Source of the DNA: Cytobacillus solani
Lineage (GTDB): Bacteria; Bacillota; Bacilli; Bacillales; Cytobacillaceae
Reading direction: 5' to 3'
DNA length: 64,000 nt
Assembly: GCF_001420595.1 (NCBI RefSeq)
Contig: NZ_LJIX01000006.1
Span: 1,615,361 to 1,679,360, forward strand
Positions 1 through 8,668 of the stretch are shown here, one piece after another; positions within the stretch are counted from its first letter, which is position 1, and the number at the start of each line of letters is the position of its first letter. A program made the translations under genes and the position numbers. The notes under the pieces are model-generated. The model had not been told where the DNA came from. It searched no databases and worked only from the letters and a program-made list of their open reading frames with translations.

Positions 1-16
1 GAAAGGAGGCGCAACA

Positions 17-451
17 ATGGCGTCAAAACGACAAAGAGAATTAGAATCGAAACTCACGTCGCAGCAACAGAAGGCGGCTTTTTTATTGGTCGAAAATGAC
101 CTGCGCGATAACGCCGACAAGCGTACGCAAGAAGAAATCGCGGAAGAGGTCGGCGTTACTTATAAAACGCTTTGGACATGGCGTAAGCAGAATCGCAACT
201 TTATCGACTATAAAAACGAAATAGCAGACGACTTCCTTGCGGAATACCGAAGTGGCGTATACGGACAATTACTGAAACTTATTAATGGCTCGCAGCCAAG
301 CGTTAAAGCAATCGACTTGTACTTGAAGCGATTCGGGCTATTAACGGAGAAGCAAGTTATCTCGAATGAGGACAGCACAGGCTCGCGAAGCAACGCAGAC
401 TTAGTGAAAGAACTTGAAGAACTGGACGATCTTTTGAAAGAAGATGATTAA
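17..451 (+). CDS. Small-terminase-like HTH protein (phBC6A51 type)
   Basis: 144 residues. A helix-turn-helix is visible near residues 38-60 (EEIAEEVGVTYKTLWTWRK), followed by a region rich in charged helices and an acidic C-terminus. Proteins of this kind in Bacillus phages act as, or resemble, the small terminase subunit that recognises phage DNA for packaging. The ATG follows AAAGGAGG at optimal spacing. It is the first gene of the visible late operon and ends 17 nt before the portal gene. The large terminase would normally lie between them but is not there, so it is either upstream of the window or absent. Function is inferred from the HTH and position. Confidence 0.7.
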   Translation: MASKRQRELESKLTSQQQKAAFLLVENDLRDNADKRTQEEIAEEVGVTYKTLWTWRKQNRNFIDYKNEIADDFLAEYRSGVYGQLLKLINGSQPSVKAIDLYLKRFGLLTEKQVISNEDSTGSRSNADLVKELEELDDLLKEDD

Positions 452-468
452 ACGGAAGGGGCGAGGAA

Positions 469-2064
469 ATGTTCGGTTTATTTAGCAAGCGCGAAATAGA
501 AAAACGCGCAGAGGCAACGACAACCTATACGTTTAACGCGTTTCAGCCGGGCGAGCAATTTCCGCCGTATGCCGACCGTGAGCGTATTTCGCGACAAAAA
601 CGATTGAAGAAGATTTTTCAAGGCAAACAACTCGAGGTTTTCGAGCGGGCAACGGCGTTACTAAAAGATACGCCACACGCACCACAGTTAGAGAAGTTAT
701 ATATCGCTATTAATCTCGCGGACATTCTCGTCACGAAACCGGCAGACTTGCTCGTTGGCGAACCGCCGATTTTTGAGTCGGGCAAGCCAGACGATAGTCC
801 GCAACAAAAAGCGATTAATAGTTACGTTGAGGAAAACGACCTCGTGCAATTAATTCACGAAAGCACAATCGGAAACGGCTATCGAGGCGACGCATGGATA
901 AAGATACGCTACGGTTATCGCGAAGATTTAACGGAAGTGCGGAAGATACTAAGCGCCGAAGCTTTTGAGGTATACAAGGCGTCATTTAAAGCCGAACCGA
1001 TAATCGAACACGTCAACCCCGAATTTGTTTATCCGGAGGTATCGCGAGGCAACGTAAAGAGTTTTAAGGCGGTCAATATTTGTACTGTTGAATACGTAGT
1101 TAGTACGAAAGAGGAAATTCCGTTCTTAAACGTCGAGCGACACTTGCCTGGTTTTATTAAATATGAACGCTACCGTTTACATGAATACGAAGGCGGAGTC
1201 GATACGAGATTTGGCTATCCGTTGCAGACTTACAACATAGGCGAACGAGTGTCTACTGGTCGCGAAGAAGATGTTATCGAAACTGGCGTTCCTCACTTGC
1301 TCGTTAAACACATTCCTTATAAATCGGTCGACGACGAGTGGGAAGGGATTGGCGGAATCGAGAAGATGGAAGCGTTATTGGCCGCGATTAATGACCGCGT
1401 TGTCCAAATCGACTATATCCTATGGAAACATAGCGACCCAACAGCGTATGGCCCTGATTTAGAAGGTGTGGACGGCAACGCGGCTCGATTCGGAGGTAAA
1501 TACATTCCTGTTACAAAAGAGGATGCAACACCAGGTTACATGACTTGGGATGGTCAATTAGCGTCTGCGTTTAAAGAACTCGAACTACTAATAACGCTCG
1601 CTTTCCAACAGGCAGAAACTCCGCAGTGGCTATTTGGCTCGGTGCTTGGCGAAAACGCCGGTGGAACAGGAACGTCACACACGGACAGTGCGGCAATCAA
1701 AGCGCGATTCATGCCGATACTTTCGAAAGTTAAACGAATTCGCACGCATTACGACAAGGCTATTAGGGATGCGTTATGGACGTGCCAGCTACTCGACATT
1801 GAACACGGAGACGCCGACTTTGAGCCGGTTTATCCTTCGATCGCGTGGCAAGACGGGATACCAAAGAGTGAGAAAGAACTTGCGGAAATTATGCAGATTC
1901 GAACAGGCAATAAGCCGACCATCGACGTACGGACAGCCATCAAGCGACAAGATAACCTTGACGACGAAAAGGCTGACGAAATTATCGATCGGATTGAAGT
2001 CGACGAAAAGCAAATTAATGGTTTTGTTGAGCCTTCGGTTTTCAATGACGGCGGTGGGAGTTAA
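469..2064 (+). CDS. Phage portal protein
   Basis: 531 residues, the usual size for SPP1/PBSX-type portals. These proteins form the ring at the capsid vertex through which DNA is packaged and to which the tail connector binds. The assignment rests on length, on the acidic glutamate/aspartate-rich C-terminal third, on the position directly before a MuF-type head gene, and on portal-like features such as an early region with repeated aromatic and proline residues. No single catalytic motif is expected. Its TAA overlaps the next ATG (TAATG), which indicates translational coupling. Codon use is rich in CG-containing codons like the rest of the late operon. Confidence 0.85.
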   Translation: MFGLFSKREIEKRAEATTTYTFNAFQPGEQFPPYADRERISRQKRLKKIFQGKQLEVFERATALLKDTPHAPQLEKLYIAINLADILVTKPADLLVGEPPIFESGKPDDSPQQKAINSYVEENDLVQLIHESTIGNGYRGDAWIKIRYGYREDLTEVRKILSAEAFEVYKASFKAEPIIEHVNPEFVYPEVSRGNVKSFKAVNICTVEYVVSTKEEIPFLNVERHLPGFIKYERYRLHEYEGGVDTRFGYPLQTYNIGERVSTGREEDVIETGVPHLLVKHIPYKSVDDEWEGIGGIEKMEALLAAINDRVVQIDYILWKHSDPTAYGPDLEGVDGNAARFGGKYIPVTKEDATPGYMTWDGQLASAFKELELLITLAFQQAETPQWLFGSVLGENAGGTGTSHTDSAAIKARFMPILSKVKRIRTHYDKAIRDALWTCQLLDIEHGDADFEPVYPSIAWQDGIPKSEKELAEIMQIRTGNKPTIDVRTAIKRQDNLDDEKADEIIDRIEVDEKQINGFVEPSVFNDGGGS

Positions 2065-2933
2065 TGGCTAACTTTCGCGAAATACCTTCGCCAACTTACG
2101 ATTACGAGATTCGCAAACTAGTTCGCTACTACGAGGATGCACTACAGTCTATTAATCTCGAACTAATGCGGTTTGACCTAACGAATATGCAACGGGCGAA
2201 TATTCTCGCCTTGCAAGCAGATGTCGCAGCAATACTTAAGGAACTAAACGGAAAATCATCGGATTGGATAACAAGATATATTCCAGAGGCTGCTACTGAC
2301 GGTATTGCGCGAACCATTCTATCGCTAGGAGTAGCCGAGACACTTGATGAAGCACGAGCAATCGCAAAGTTTAATAGACTCAATCGCGAACTGGTTAAGG
2401 CGGCAGTTGCCGACACGCAGGCTGATTTATTACAAGTTACGCAGAACGTCGACAGGCGCGTTAGAACAGCCATTAGGCAGGTAACCGGCGAAGTATTGCG
2501 TTACAACTTAACGCAAGGAATCAACGCTACCCAATCGCTTAAACAAGGTATAATGCGGGATTTGCGTACTAGACTAGGGGAATCGCTAAACACCGGAATT
2601 GTTGACGCAGCTAATAGACGATGGAAACCGCATGTATACGTCGAAATGGTCGTCCGAACGAAAATGGCGTCTGCTCAACGAGAAGCGGCGATTAATGAAG
2701 GTGTGGCAAACGAAGCATACTACGGTGTGATTTCGCGACATGGTGCGAAGGATATGTGCCGTGTTTGGGAAGGTCGAGTTATTTCGTTAGTTCCTAATGC
2801 GCCTGGTGATTTTCCGTACATTGGCGATTTACCGCGACGTGATATTTTCCATCCAAATTGCCGGCATTTAGTGACGCCGTTTCGTCGGTTGGATAATCTA
2901 CCGGAAGATTTACGTGAACTAAACGGAATTTAA
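2064..2933 (+). CDS. MuF/SPP1 gp7-like minor head protein
   Basis: 289 residues. The C-terminal 70 residues carry the MuF head-morphogenesis signature: a cysteine segment (CRVWEGRVISL) followed by a histidine/cysteine segment (FHPNCRHLVTPF). Family members are few-copy capsid proteins linked to the portal that affect head assembly or DNA delivery. The gene is coupled to the portal by a one-base stop/start overlap. The N-terminal two thirds is predicted helical with no recognisable enzyme domain, and no toxin domain is fused, unlike some MuF proteins. Confidence 0.85.
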   Translation: MANFREIPSPTYDYEIRKLVRYYEDALQSINLELMRFDLTNMQRANILALQADVAAILKELNGKSSDWITRYIPEAATDGIARTILSLGVAETLDEARAIAKFNRLNRELVKAAVADTQADLLQVTQNVDRRVRTAIRQVTGEVLRYNLTQGINATQSLKQGIMRDLRTRLGESLNTGIVDAANRRWKPHVYVEMVVRTKMASAQREAAINEGVANEAYYGVISRHGAKDMCRVWEGRVISLVPNAPGDFPYIGDLPRRDIFHPNCRHLVTPFRRLDNLPEDLRELNGI

Positions 2934-3010
2934 CACTTATGACCGAACGTTATGTCATTAAACTAAACGGACAATATGCGCGACGGCGGGTAAACGGTTG
3001 GAGGTACGAA

Positions 3011-3709
3011 ATGAAAGACGCAATCAAACGCAAGTTATTATTACCGTTAGATATTCAAATGTTCGCTGATGACGACGACAATCCGAACCCGAATCCGGAG
3101 GTCAAGCAGGAGCCGGAAGTAAAAACGGTTACTATGACGCAAGAAGAACTGGACGCGTTAATTGGGCGCGAAAAGGGGCGAGTCAAAAGTAAGTATTCGG
3201 ACTACGACGAACTCAAAACGAAACTAGCGGACTACGTGAAACAGGCGGAAGAAAAGCAACGTGCCGAAATGACGGAGCTTGAGCGTTTGCAGAAGGACTT
3301 AGAAGCAAAGGGCGAAGTCGAGCAGACTCTCGCTAAGCAACTCGAAGAAATGCAGGCGCAAATTAAGCATGAGAAAATTCGCAACGAATTTATTAAGGTT
3401 GCTACGAGCAATCAAATCGCGTATCTGGACGACGCTTTCAGTCTCGCAGATTTATCGGCCGTAACAATCGGTGATGACGGGAAAGTTGTCGGAATGGATG
3501 AAGCGATTAAAACGCTCGTTGACAATAAACCGTATCTTGTCGCAAAGAAACAAATTAAGCAAATTGGCGAACCGTCAAATGGAACGCATGAAAGAGTCGA
3601 CAAGACAGCGGAACAGTTACTACAAGAGGCGGCAGAAAAAGCCCGTAAATCGGGACGTAATGAAGATCGTGCCGCATATGCAAAACTTAAACGTGAGTTA
3701 GGTCTTTAA
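3011..3709 (+). CDS. Phage scaffolding protein (DUF4355/GP20-like)
   Basis: 232 residues from the ATG at 3011, which is preceded by TGGAGGT; an in-frame ATG at 2939 lacks a ribosome binding site. The start LLLPLDIQMFADDD is the typical N-terminal hydrophobic peptide of capsid scaffold proteins. A long charged coiled coil (residues about 50-130) and a basic C-terminus follow, as expected for a protein that directs procapsid assembly and is then lost. The position between MuF and the major capsid gene agrees. A transcription hairpin overlaps the stop codon. Confidence 0.8.
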   Translation: MKDAIKRKLLLPLDIQMFADDDDNPNPNPEVKQEPEVKTVTMTQEELDALIGREKGRVKSKYSDYDELKTKLADYVKQAEEKQRAEMTELERLQKDLEAKGEVEQTLAKQLEEMQAQIKHEKIRNEFIKVATSNQIAYLDDAFSLADLSAVTIGDDGKVVGMDEAIKTLVDNKPYLVAKKQIKQIGEPSNGTHERVDKTAEQLLQEAAEKARKSGRNEDRAAYAKLKRELGL

Positions 3710-3740
3710 AGCTATCGCAAATAAAACGCGGTAGCTTTTT
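3708..3740 (+). terminator. Hairpin after the scaffold gene
   Basis: AAAGCTATCGC pairs with GCGGTAGCTTT (one G-T pair) across a 9-nt loop and is followed by TTTTT. It lies between scaffold and capsid genes, so it may attenuate or process the late transcript rather than end it, because no new promoter is obvious before the capsid gene. Confidence 0.6.
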
Positions 3741-3779
3741 GTATTTCAAAAACTATTAAATTTCGGAGGTTATTTAACT

Positions 3780-4871
3780 ATGAGTAAAATCCTATCAGGT
3801 GAATTAATCGGAGTACGCGAGTCCGTACAAGATCAACTATTACTATTAAACGCGTATCAAACGCCATTTCTACAAATGGTGGGATTCAGTAATCCTGCGA
3901 CAGCGGTTGAGCATGTGTGGTTTGAAGATTCAATGTTCGCGGAGGAAAGTAAAGTAGTTGGCGCAAAACTAGCGGCCGACACGGAAATTGTAGTAGCTGA
4001 CGCAGAACCATTCCGTACGCACCAAGTTGTTAAAGTCGGAGAAGAATTGATTTTGGTTACTGGCGTTGACGTAGTTGCGAAAAAGCTAGTAGTAGCGCGT
4101 GGGTACGCTGGTACAACTGCGGCTGATATTGCAGACGGTGCTAAAATCGAAGTTCAATTCGTAGAGGGGCAAGAAGGACGCGACGCTCGTGCTGCTAGAT
4201 ACAAGGCACGCGTAAGAAAATCCAACTTAATGCAAATTTTCGACGACACTGTTGAAATCAGCGGAACAGCGGCGGCAGTAAGTCAGTACGGAATTGACGA
4301 CTTATACGAATACGAGAAGCAAAAGAAACAACTTGAACTTGCGTTGCAATTAGAAAAGGCGTTAATCAACGGTATTAAGTATGAAAACGGAACAGTACGC
4401 CAAATGGACGGAGTGCGTCATCTTATCAAAACGAACGTAACCGACCTAGCAGGCGCTGATTTAACGATTGAGGCGTTAAATGACTCCTTCCAAGCGATTT
4501 ACACGAAGGGTGGTTTCGCAACAGGTGGTGCGTATGAGGTAATCGTACCTGCTAAACAAAAACGTGTTATCGGTAAGTTCGACAAGAGCCTGGTTGACAT
4601 TGCGCAAGCTGATCGCACACGCGGAACAGTGGTAAGCCGTATCGTTACTGATTTCGGAGAGTTCGACGTTTCTATCAACGACAACTTAGCGTCAGATGAA
4701 GTTCTAATCGTTGATAAAAACCGTATCGCGGTTAAGCCGTTAACTGGCCGTGAGTTCTCGCACGAGTACCTTGGAAAGAAAGGCGACTATCTACAAGGAA
4801 TGCTTGTCGGCGAATACACGCTTGAGTTCCTTCAAGAGGCGGCTCATGCACGTATCAAGGGGGCGAAGTAA
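3780..4871 (+). CDS. Major capsid protein (SU10/DUF5309-like)
   Basis: 363 residues. Position after the scaffold, a strong upstream TCGGAGG, and the C-terminal half (segments GTVVSRIVTDFGEFDVSI and DEVLIVDKNRIAVKPL) match the DUF5309/SU10 major capsid family with the HK97 fold. A beta-rich insertion at about residues 60-125 resembles an E-loop or added Ig-like patch. This protein would form the capsid shell. The family assignment is from pattern recognition and was not searched. Confidence 0.85.
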   Translation: MSKILSGELIGVRESVQDQLLLLNAYQTPFLQMVGFSNPATAVEHVWFEDSMFAEESKVVGAKLAADTEIVVADAEPFRTHQVVKVGEELILVTGVDVVAKKLVVARGYAGTTAADIADGAKIEVQFVEGQEGRDARAARYKARVRKSNLMQIFDDTVEISGTAAAVSQYGIDDLYEYEKQKKQLELALQLEKALINGIKYENGTVRQMDGVRHLIKTNVTDLAGADLTIEALNDSFQAIYTKGGFATGGAYEVIVPAKQKRVIGKFDKSLVDIAQADRTRGTVVSRIVTDFGEFDVSINDNLASDEVLIVDKNRIAVKPLTGREFSHEYLGKKGDYLQGMLVGEYTLEFLQEAAHARIKGAK

Positions 4872-5096
4872 TTGGCGGTATATAACTCAAAATACCGCGA
4901 GTTAAAGTTTTACGTGGACGGAGAGCTACACGCTTTTTCTAGCGGTAGCTTTTCGACTACTGACGCAAAAGCAATCGCGGTACTCGACAATCTAGCCGAT
5001 GCCACTCGCGTCGAAGAGGCGAAAGCCGAAGCAAAAACGGAGGAAGCGCCGAAAACAAAACCGAAAGCGCCAGCGAAAAAGTCCTCCGGAAAATAA
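4872..5096 (+). CDS. Small head-associated protein with Lys/Ala/Pro tail
   Basis: 74 residues, TTG start immediately after the capsid stop, with GGGGG in the capsid end as ribosome binding site. Residues 1-40 are a compact beta-rich unit (YNSKYRELKFYVDGELHAF). Residues 48-74 are a low-complexity Lys/Ala/Glu/Pro tail. Similar small proteins follow the capsid gene in many Bacillus and Clostridium phages. The role is unknown; a head decoration or connector accessory role would be an inference from position. Confidence 0.65.
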   Translation: MAVYNSKYRELKFYVDGELHAFSSGSFSTTDAKAIAVLDNLADATRVEEAKAEAKTEEAPKTKPKAPAKKSSGK

Positions 5097-5115
5097 CTAA
5101 ACGGAGGTGCTTGCG

Positions 5116-5484
5116 TTGGCTTGGAATTTAACAGAGGCGACGGAATATATTCGCCTTAATACGCTTGATAACGAGGATTTTCTTGACGCAGACGACGATA
5201 GAAAAACTGCAATCCTAAACGTAAGTAAACGGACACTTGACCGTAAATTCACCGGTAAAAACATTCCGAATGAGGCCGTGTTCATTTTCGCGGCAGTGTT
5301 GGGAGCTGCGTTTAACGATACGAACAAGTTACAACAACAAGGGGTAGCGTCATTCTCGATTAAGGGTATCGCATTTACTTTCAAAGACTGGGCGAAAAAA
5401 GACATTGACTCACTAATTCCCGCAGAGGTTTATGACGTAATCGGCGTACCTAGCGGTCGCCAAGTAAAGTGGACGGTGTTGTAA
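5116..5484 (+). CDS. Head-tail connector (YqbG/gp6-like)
   Basis: 122 residues from the TTG at 5116, placed 8 nt after GGAGG; an in-frame GTG at 5107 lies within that ribosome binding site and is unlikely. The start WNLTEATEYIRLNTLD and the all-helical character fit the small adaptor that sits below the portal in siphophages and PBSX-like myophages. It begins a run of four short head-completion and tail-joining genes with almost no spacing. Assignment is from size and order. Confidence 0.65.
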   Translation: MAWNLTEATEYIRLNTLDNEDFLDADDDRKTAILNVSKRTLDRKFTGKNIPNEAVFIFAAVLGAAFNDTNKLQQQGVASFSIKGIAFTFKDWAKKDIDSLIPAEVYDVIGVPSGRQVKWTVL

Positions 5485-5832
5485 ATGGCGATCATTCCAT
5501 TAAAACAAACCGTTACCGTAAAGCGAAAAGGCGAAACCGACCGTTGGGGAATCGAAATTACGCCCGACATTGAATTCACGCTGAAATGCCGAGTCGATGA
5601 AGGCGCAAAGCTAACCCGACGTACCTCGCAACAGCCAGGCGCAGTCCAAACGCTGTCCGAAGAAGTCGTCAGCTCGGCGCAAATCCTGTTCGATAAATTC
5701 ACAGACATACGTTTGACCGACGAAATTTTATACACGGACGAATCCGGCAACACACGAGTTTACCTGCCAATAAACGTAAGTCGTGTGCGGGGGCTGAACG
5801 GTAAAGCGGTGTTGACGGAGGTGCTTGTATAG
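5485..5832 (+). CDS. Head-closure/stopper protein (YqbH/XkdH-like)
   Basis: 115 residues beginning immediately after the previous stop. It is beta-rich with many Thr/Val residues (PLKQTVTVKRKGETDRWG), typical of the stopper proteins that close the connector after packaging. Position second in the connector cluster supports the call. No distinctive catalytic motif is present or expected. Confidence 0.6.
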   Translation: MAIIPLKQTVTVKRKGETDRWGIEITPDIEFTLKCRVDEGAKLTRRTSQQPGAVQTLSEEVVSSAQILFDKFTDIRLTDEILYTDESGNTRVYLPINVSRVRGLNGKAVLTEVLV

Positions 5833-6252
5833 ATGGCGCGGAATGAATTTAACTTAGACCTTTCGCCGTTGCGTAATTTAATTCAAAGGTCGCCGGCGGC
5901 TGCAGGTCGTGGGGCTCAAAGGGGCATGCGCGACATTAAAGACGATTGGAAGCGCGGAGCTGTTGACGTAGCACCACTCGACACGTCCAACCTTCGCGAG
6001 CAAATCGATGGAAAAGTCAAAGGTAGCGGCCTTGATACGATGGTAGAAATCGAAGCAAACGCGATGACTAGTAAGCAATTTAATTACGCTTATTACATTC
6101 ACGAAGGCGGATTTGCGGCGGATGGTAAGCATTTACGAACGCCCGGAACCGTCGAAGAATTCTTGAAACAGCCGGCGGAGCAAAGTGAGCAACGCTGGCA
6201 ACAAATGCTTGAACGCGAAATACGCGAACAATTAACGCGAGAGGGGTGGTAG
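5833..6252 (+). CDS. HK97 gp10-like tail completion protein (YqbI-like)
   Basis: 139 residues with a basic N-terminal helix, a central segment VAPLDTSNLREQI and a C-terminal glutamine/glutamate-rich helix. The pattern 'APvdTGnLr' is typical of HK97 gp10-like proteins, which help join the tail to the head. It follows the stopper gene directly and precedes a tail-terminator-size gene, the usual order in PBSX-like late operons. Confidence 0.7.
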   Translation: MARNEFNLDLSPLRNLIQRSPAAAGRGAQRGMRDIKDDWKRGAVDVAPLDTSNLREQIDGKVKGSGLDTMVEIEANAMTSKQFNYAYYIHEGGFAADGKHLRTPGTVEEFLKQPAEQSEQRWQQMLEREIREQLTREGW

Positions 6253-6253
6253 C

Positions 6254-6712
6254 GTGGCGTCAGTCGTAAATGAAATCGAATCAATTACCGAATTTATCGA
6301 GCCGTTATTTGCGGGCGCGAACGTTCACTATCAGCAGATACCCGTCGAGCTGAAGCCGAACACGTTAATCGTGCGTTACTTGTCGAGTGGCAACGCGACC
6401 GAGACGAATTATCACTACCGGCTTGATCGCGATTATCAAATCGTATATTTCGCGCAGAACGAGTTCGCTTGCCTGCAAAAGTTCGAGCATCTTGAACGAA
6501 AATTGAATGACTTTTTAGTAATACCGTTGAAAAACTCCGACCGTTACCTGCGATTGGAGTTTTTTTCATTTTCGCAACCATTCAAAACGGAGAGCGGAAC
6601 GGTAATGGCAATATTAGGCGTCTTGCGGGCTAGTTTGCGTGAACCACGGACACAACCGGTCACGCCGAAAATTATGCACGTAGACGCAAGAATCGAAGAA
6701 GGAGGACGATAG
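6254..6712 (+). CDS. Tail terminator-like protein (YqbJ-like)
   Basis: 152 residues, GTG start after GAGGGGTGG. The alpha/beta character, size, and position immediately before the sheath gene fit tail terminator or neck proteins of contractile-tail phages. The C-terminus ends in a short basic/acidic tail (DARIEEGGR) that overlaps the ribosome binding site of the sheath gene. Assignment is by gene order; no diagnostic motif was recognised. Confidence 0.55.
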   Translation: MASVVNEIESITEFIEPLFAGANVHYQQIPVELKPNTLIVRYLSSGNATETNYHYRLDRDYQIVYFAQNEFACLQKFEHLERKLNDFLVIPLKNSDRYLRLEFFSFSQPFKTESGTVMAILGVLRASLREPRTQPVTPKIMHVDARIEEGGR

Positions 6713-6713
6713 A

Positions 6714-7775
6714 ATGTCGATTACGCAATGGGACCCGACCGCGTTGCCAATACGGCCAGGGCTTTACACAAACTTTGTTGAAGCGGCAATCGCGCAAATT
6801 ACCGGTGGCGCGCGCGGAGTTGTAGCGATTCCACTCAAGAAACACGCCGGTCAAGCGGTTGCGAAAAAGTTCTACACGATTGAACGCGAGGGCGACGCGA
6901 TTATAATGTTTGGTCAAGCGAATATTCAGTCGGTCGTGTTCGCACTGGCTGGAGGTGCGAAAGAGGTACTTGTTTACACAATGCCGACGATTGACGGCGC
7001 AGTAACAGAAGAAATCGCGTACACAGAGGCGCGCGAAGCTTTCGAAGCACGTCCGTTTAATGTATTCGTTTACGACGGCGAAATCAGCGCGACGCAACAA
7101 GACGCGACTGTTGTTTGGCGCGAACGAAATGAAACGGAGAAAAAGCATTTCTTCTTCGTAACAGGTGGCGACGCAGTAGCCGACCAAGATCCGGCGACAG
7201 GAAACGCAAGGACGACGAAGTTTGCCGACGACGCGACCGTTAACTTAATTACGGGCGTAACGATTGGCGACAAGGACTACACGAGCGCAGAATATTCGGC
7301 TCATATCGCAGGGCTTATCGCAGGCACGCCAATTAATCGCTCAATTACTTACGCGCAAGTACGCGTCGATGACGTGACAAAACGCCTACGTAATAGCGAA
7401 ATCGTGACGGCATTGCAGACCGGCTCACTTGTACTCGTTCACGATGGCGAAAAGGTCATCGTTGAGCAAGGAATTACGACCGGCAAGCAGAAAATCCGCA
7501 AGGTGCGCGCACGTCAAGCTATCGCGACGGACGTCGAAAAGACAGCACGCGACCATTACATCGGAAAGCTCGACAACAACGAGGATGGTCAAATGGCGCT
7601 GATTAACGCAATCAAAGCGTATCTCGAAACGCTCGAAGTTAATAACGTCGTTACCGACATCGTGGTAACGCTAGACCCTCAACGTGAGTCGAAGGGCGAC
7701 CAAGTATTCCTATTCATTTCAATTACGGAAATCGATTCGATGGAACGAATCTTCTTAACTATATCAACGCAATAA
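6714..7775 (+). CDS. Contractile tail sheath protein (XkdK-like, compact)
   Basis: 353 residues. The conserved C-terminal sheath segments are visible: a long helix region with DNNEDGQMALINAIKAYLE and a terminal strand run VFLFISITEIDSMERIFLTI. PBSX XkdK is about 100 residues longer, so this sheath lacks an outer domain. The presence of sheath plus tube (next gene) shows that the phage has a myovirus-type contractile tail. The start ATG follows AAGGAGG. Confidence 0.9.
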   Translation: MSITQWDPTALPIRPGLYTNFVEAAIAQITGGARGVVAIPLKKHAGQAVAKKFYTIEREGDAIIMFGQANIQSVVFALAGGAKEVLVYTMPTIDGAVTEEIAYTEAREAFEARPFNVFVYDGEISATQQDATVVWRERNETEKKHFFFVTGGDAVADQDPATGNARTTKFADDATVNLITGVTIGDKDYTSAEYSAHIAGLIAGTPINRSITYAQVRVDDVTKRLRNSEIVTALQTGSLVLVHDGEKVIVEQGITTGKQKIRKVRARQAIATDVEKTARDHYIGKLDNNEDGQMALINAIKAYLETLEVNNVVTDIVVTLDPQRESKGDQVFLFISITEIDSMERIFLTISTQ

Positions 7776-7791
7776 GGACGGTGAATAACGC

Positions 7792-8214
7792 ATGATGGAC
7801 CCGAGTAAAGCACTTAATGGTGTATTTGGAAAGATGTATCACGATGGGGAATGGCTTACGAATATCACCGCAGCGGAAGCAAATGTTGACATTGGTAAGG
7901 AAGAGATTCGTATAGCTGGTACGCGATGGGTTGGACATAAGACGGTTAGTTTAACGGGTAGTGGTTCAATGACGGGTTATAAAGTGACTAATGATTTATC
8001 CATGAGAATTGCACAAGTTACTGACGACAACCAAGGCGTATTCGTGACCGAATTAGTCATGAAGCTAGTTGACCCGGAAAACCACGACGGCAAGACATGG
8101 GTACGCTTGAAGGGCGTACAGTTCGACAGTATTCCGTTACTGAAATATGAAGTCGGAAGTATTGTTGAGGACGAAATGCCGTTTACTTTTACCGGATTTG
8201 AATACTTGAACTAA
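7792..8214 (+). CDS. Tail tube protein (XkdM-like)
   Basis: 140 residues. The N-terminal AlNGvFGkmYhDGEwl pattern and the repeated beta strands match XkdM-type tail tube proteins, which stack as hexamers inside the sheath. Its position immediately after the sheath gene is invariant in these phages. The stop is followed by a hairpin terminator, so tube expression may exceed that of downstream tail genes. Confidence 0.9.
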   Translation: MMDPSKALNGVFGKMYHDGEWLTNITAAEANVDIGKEEIRIAGTRWVGHKTVSLTGSGSMTGYKVTNDLSMRIAQVTDDNQGVFVTELVMKLVDPENHDGKTWVRLKGVQFDSIPLLKYEVGSIVEDEMPFTFTGFEYLN

Positions 8215-8221
8215 AAATTAT

Positions 8222-8244
8222 GGCGGGCGCTTGCTCGCCTTTTT
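8222..8244 (+). terminator. Hairpin after the tail tube gene
   Basis: GGCGGGC pairs with GCTCGCC across a GCTT loop, followed by TTTTT. It separates the abundant tube/sheath genes from the low-copy chaperone and tape measure genes. Confidence 0.75.
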
Positions 8245-8275
8245 AAATTCGAAAATTACCGAGAGGATGATATAA

Positions 8276-8668
8276 ATGGACGCACTAGAAGCGTTATTAG
8301 GCGCAGACTTGAAAATCGAACAAGAGGTATTTATTAAGCGATTAAATACGCATTTTACCGTGAAGGCAATCGACGGTCAAACGATCAATAAACTTCGCGA
8401 TGAAGCTACGCACTACGTCGGCAAAGGTTCGAAGCGAAAGGCGCAATTTAACGAGGAAGAGTTTAATAGTTCGCTGATTGTCGCAGGCTGTGTCAATCCC
8501 GATTTCAGTAACGCGAAATTACTCGAAAAGTATGGCGCAAGAGACGCGAGTGACTGTGTACTAAAAGCGTTACTAGCCGGCGAAATTATCGCATTACAAG
8601 AAGCAATCCTTCGCTTGAGTGGTTTCGTCGATAACGCCGACGACGAGGTGGAAGAGGTAAAAAACTAA
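8276..8668 (+). CDS. Tail assembly chaperone, short form (XkdN-like, gpG analogue)
   Basis: 130 residues, mostly helical and acidic at the C-terminus (DDEVEEVKN). It occupies the place of XkdN/lambda gpG between tube and tape measure genes. Such proteins coat the tape measure during tail assembly. The last codons GTA AAA AAC TAA contain the heptamer A AAA AAC, and the -1 frame beyond stays open for 58 codons, so a longer frameshifted form is expected (see next entries). Confidence 0.85.
   Translation: MDALEALLGADLKIEQEVFIKRLNTHFTVKAIDGQTINKLRDEATHYVGKGSKRKAQFNEEEFNSSLIVAGCVNPDFSNAKLLEKYGARDASDCVLKALLAGEIIALQEAILRLSGFVDNADDEVEEVKN
8659..8665 (+). promoter_or_regulatory. Programmed -1 ribosomal frameshift site (A AAA AAC)
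   Basis: The heptamer AAAAAAC is in the correct phase (gtA AAA AAC) and is directly followed by the zero-frame stop TAA. This is the canonical X XXY YYZ slippery sequence used in tail-chaperone genes of many phages. A slip here joins the 130-residue short form to the downstream -1 frame. Confidence 0.85.

Noticed and set aside
1634-2071. 145-codon frame inside the portal gene
   Set aside because: Shadow frame of CG-rich phage DNA; no ribosome binding site and no recognisable protein. The same holds for other overlapping frames in the prophage.
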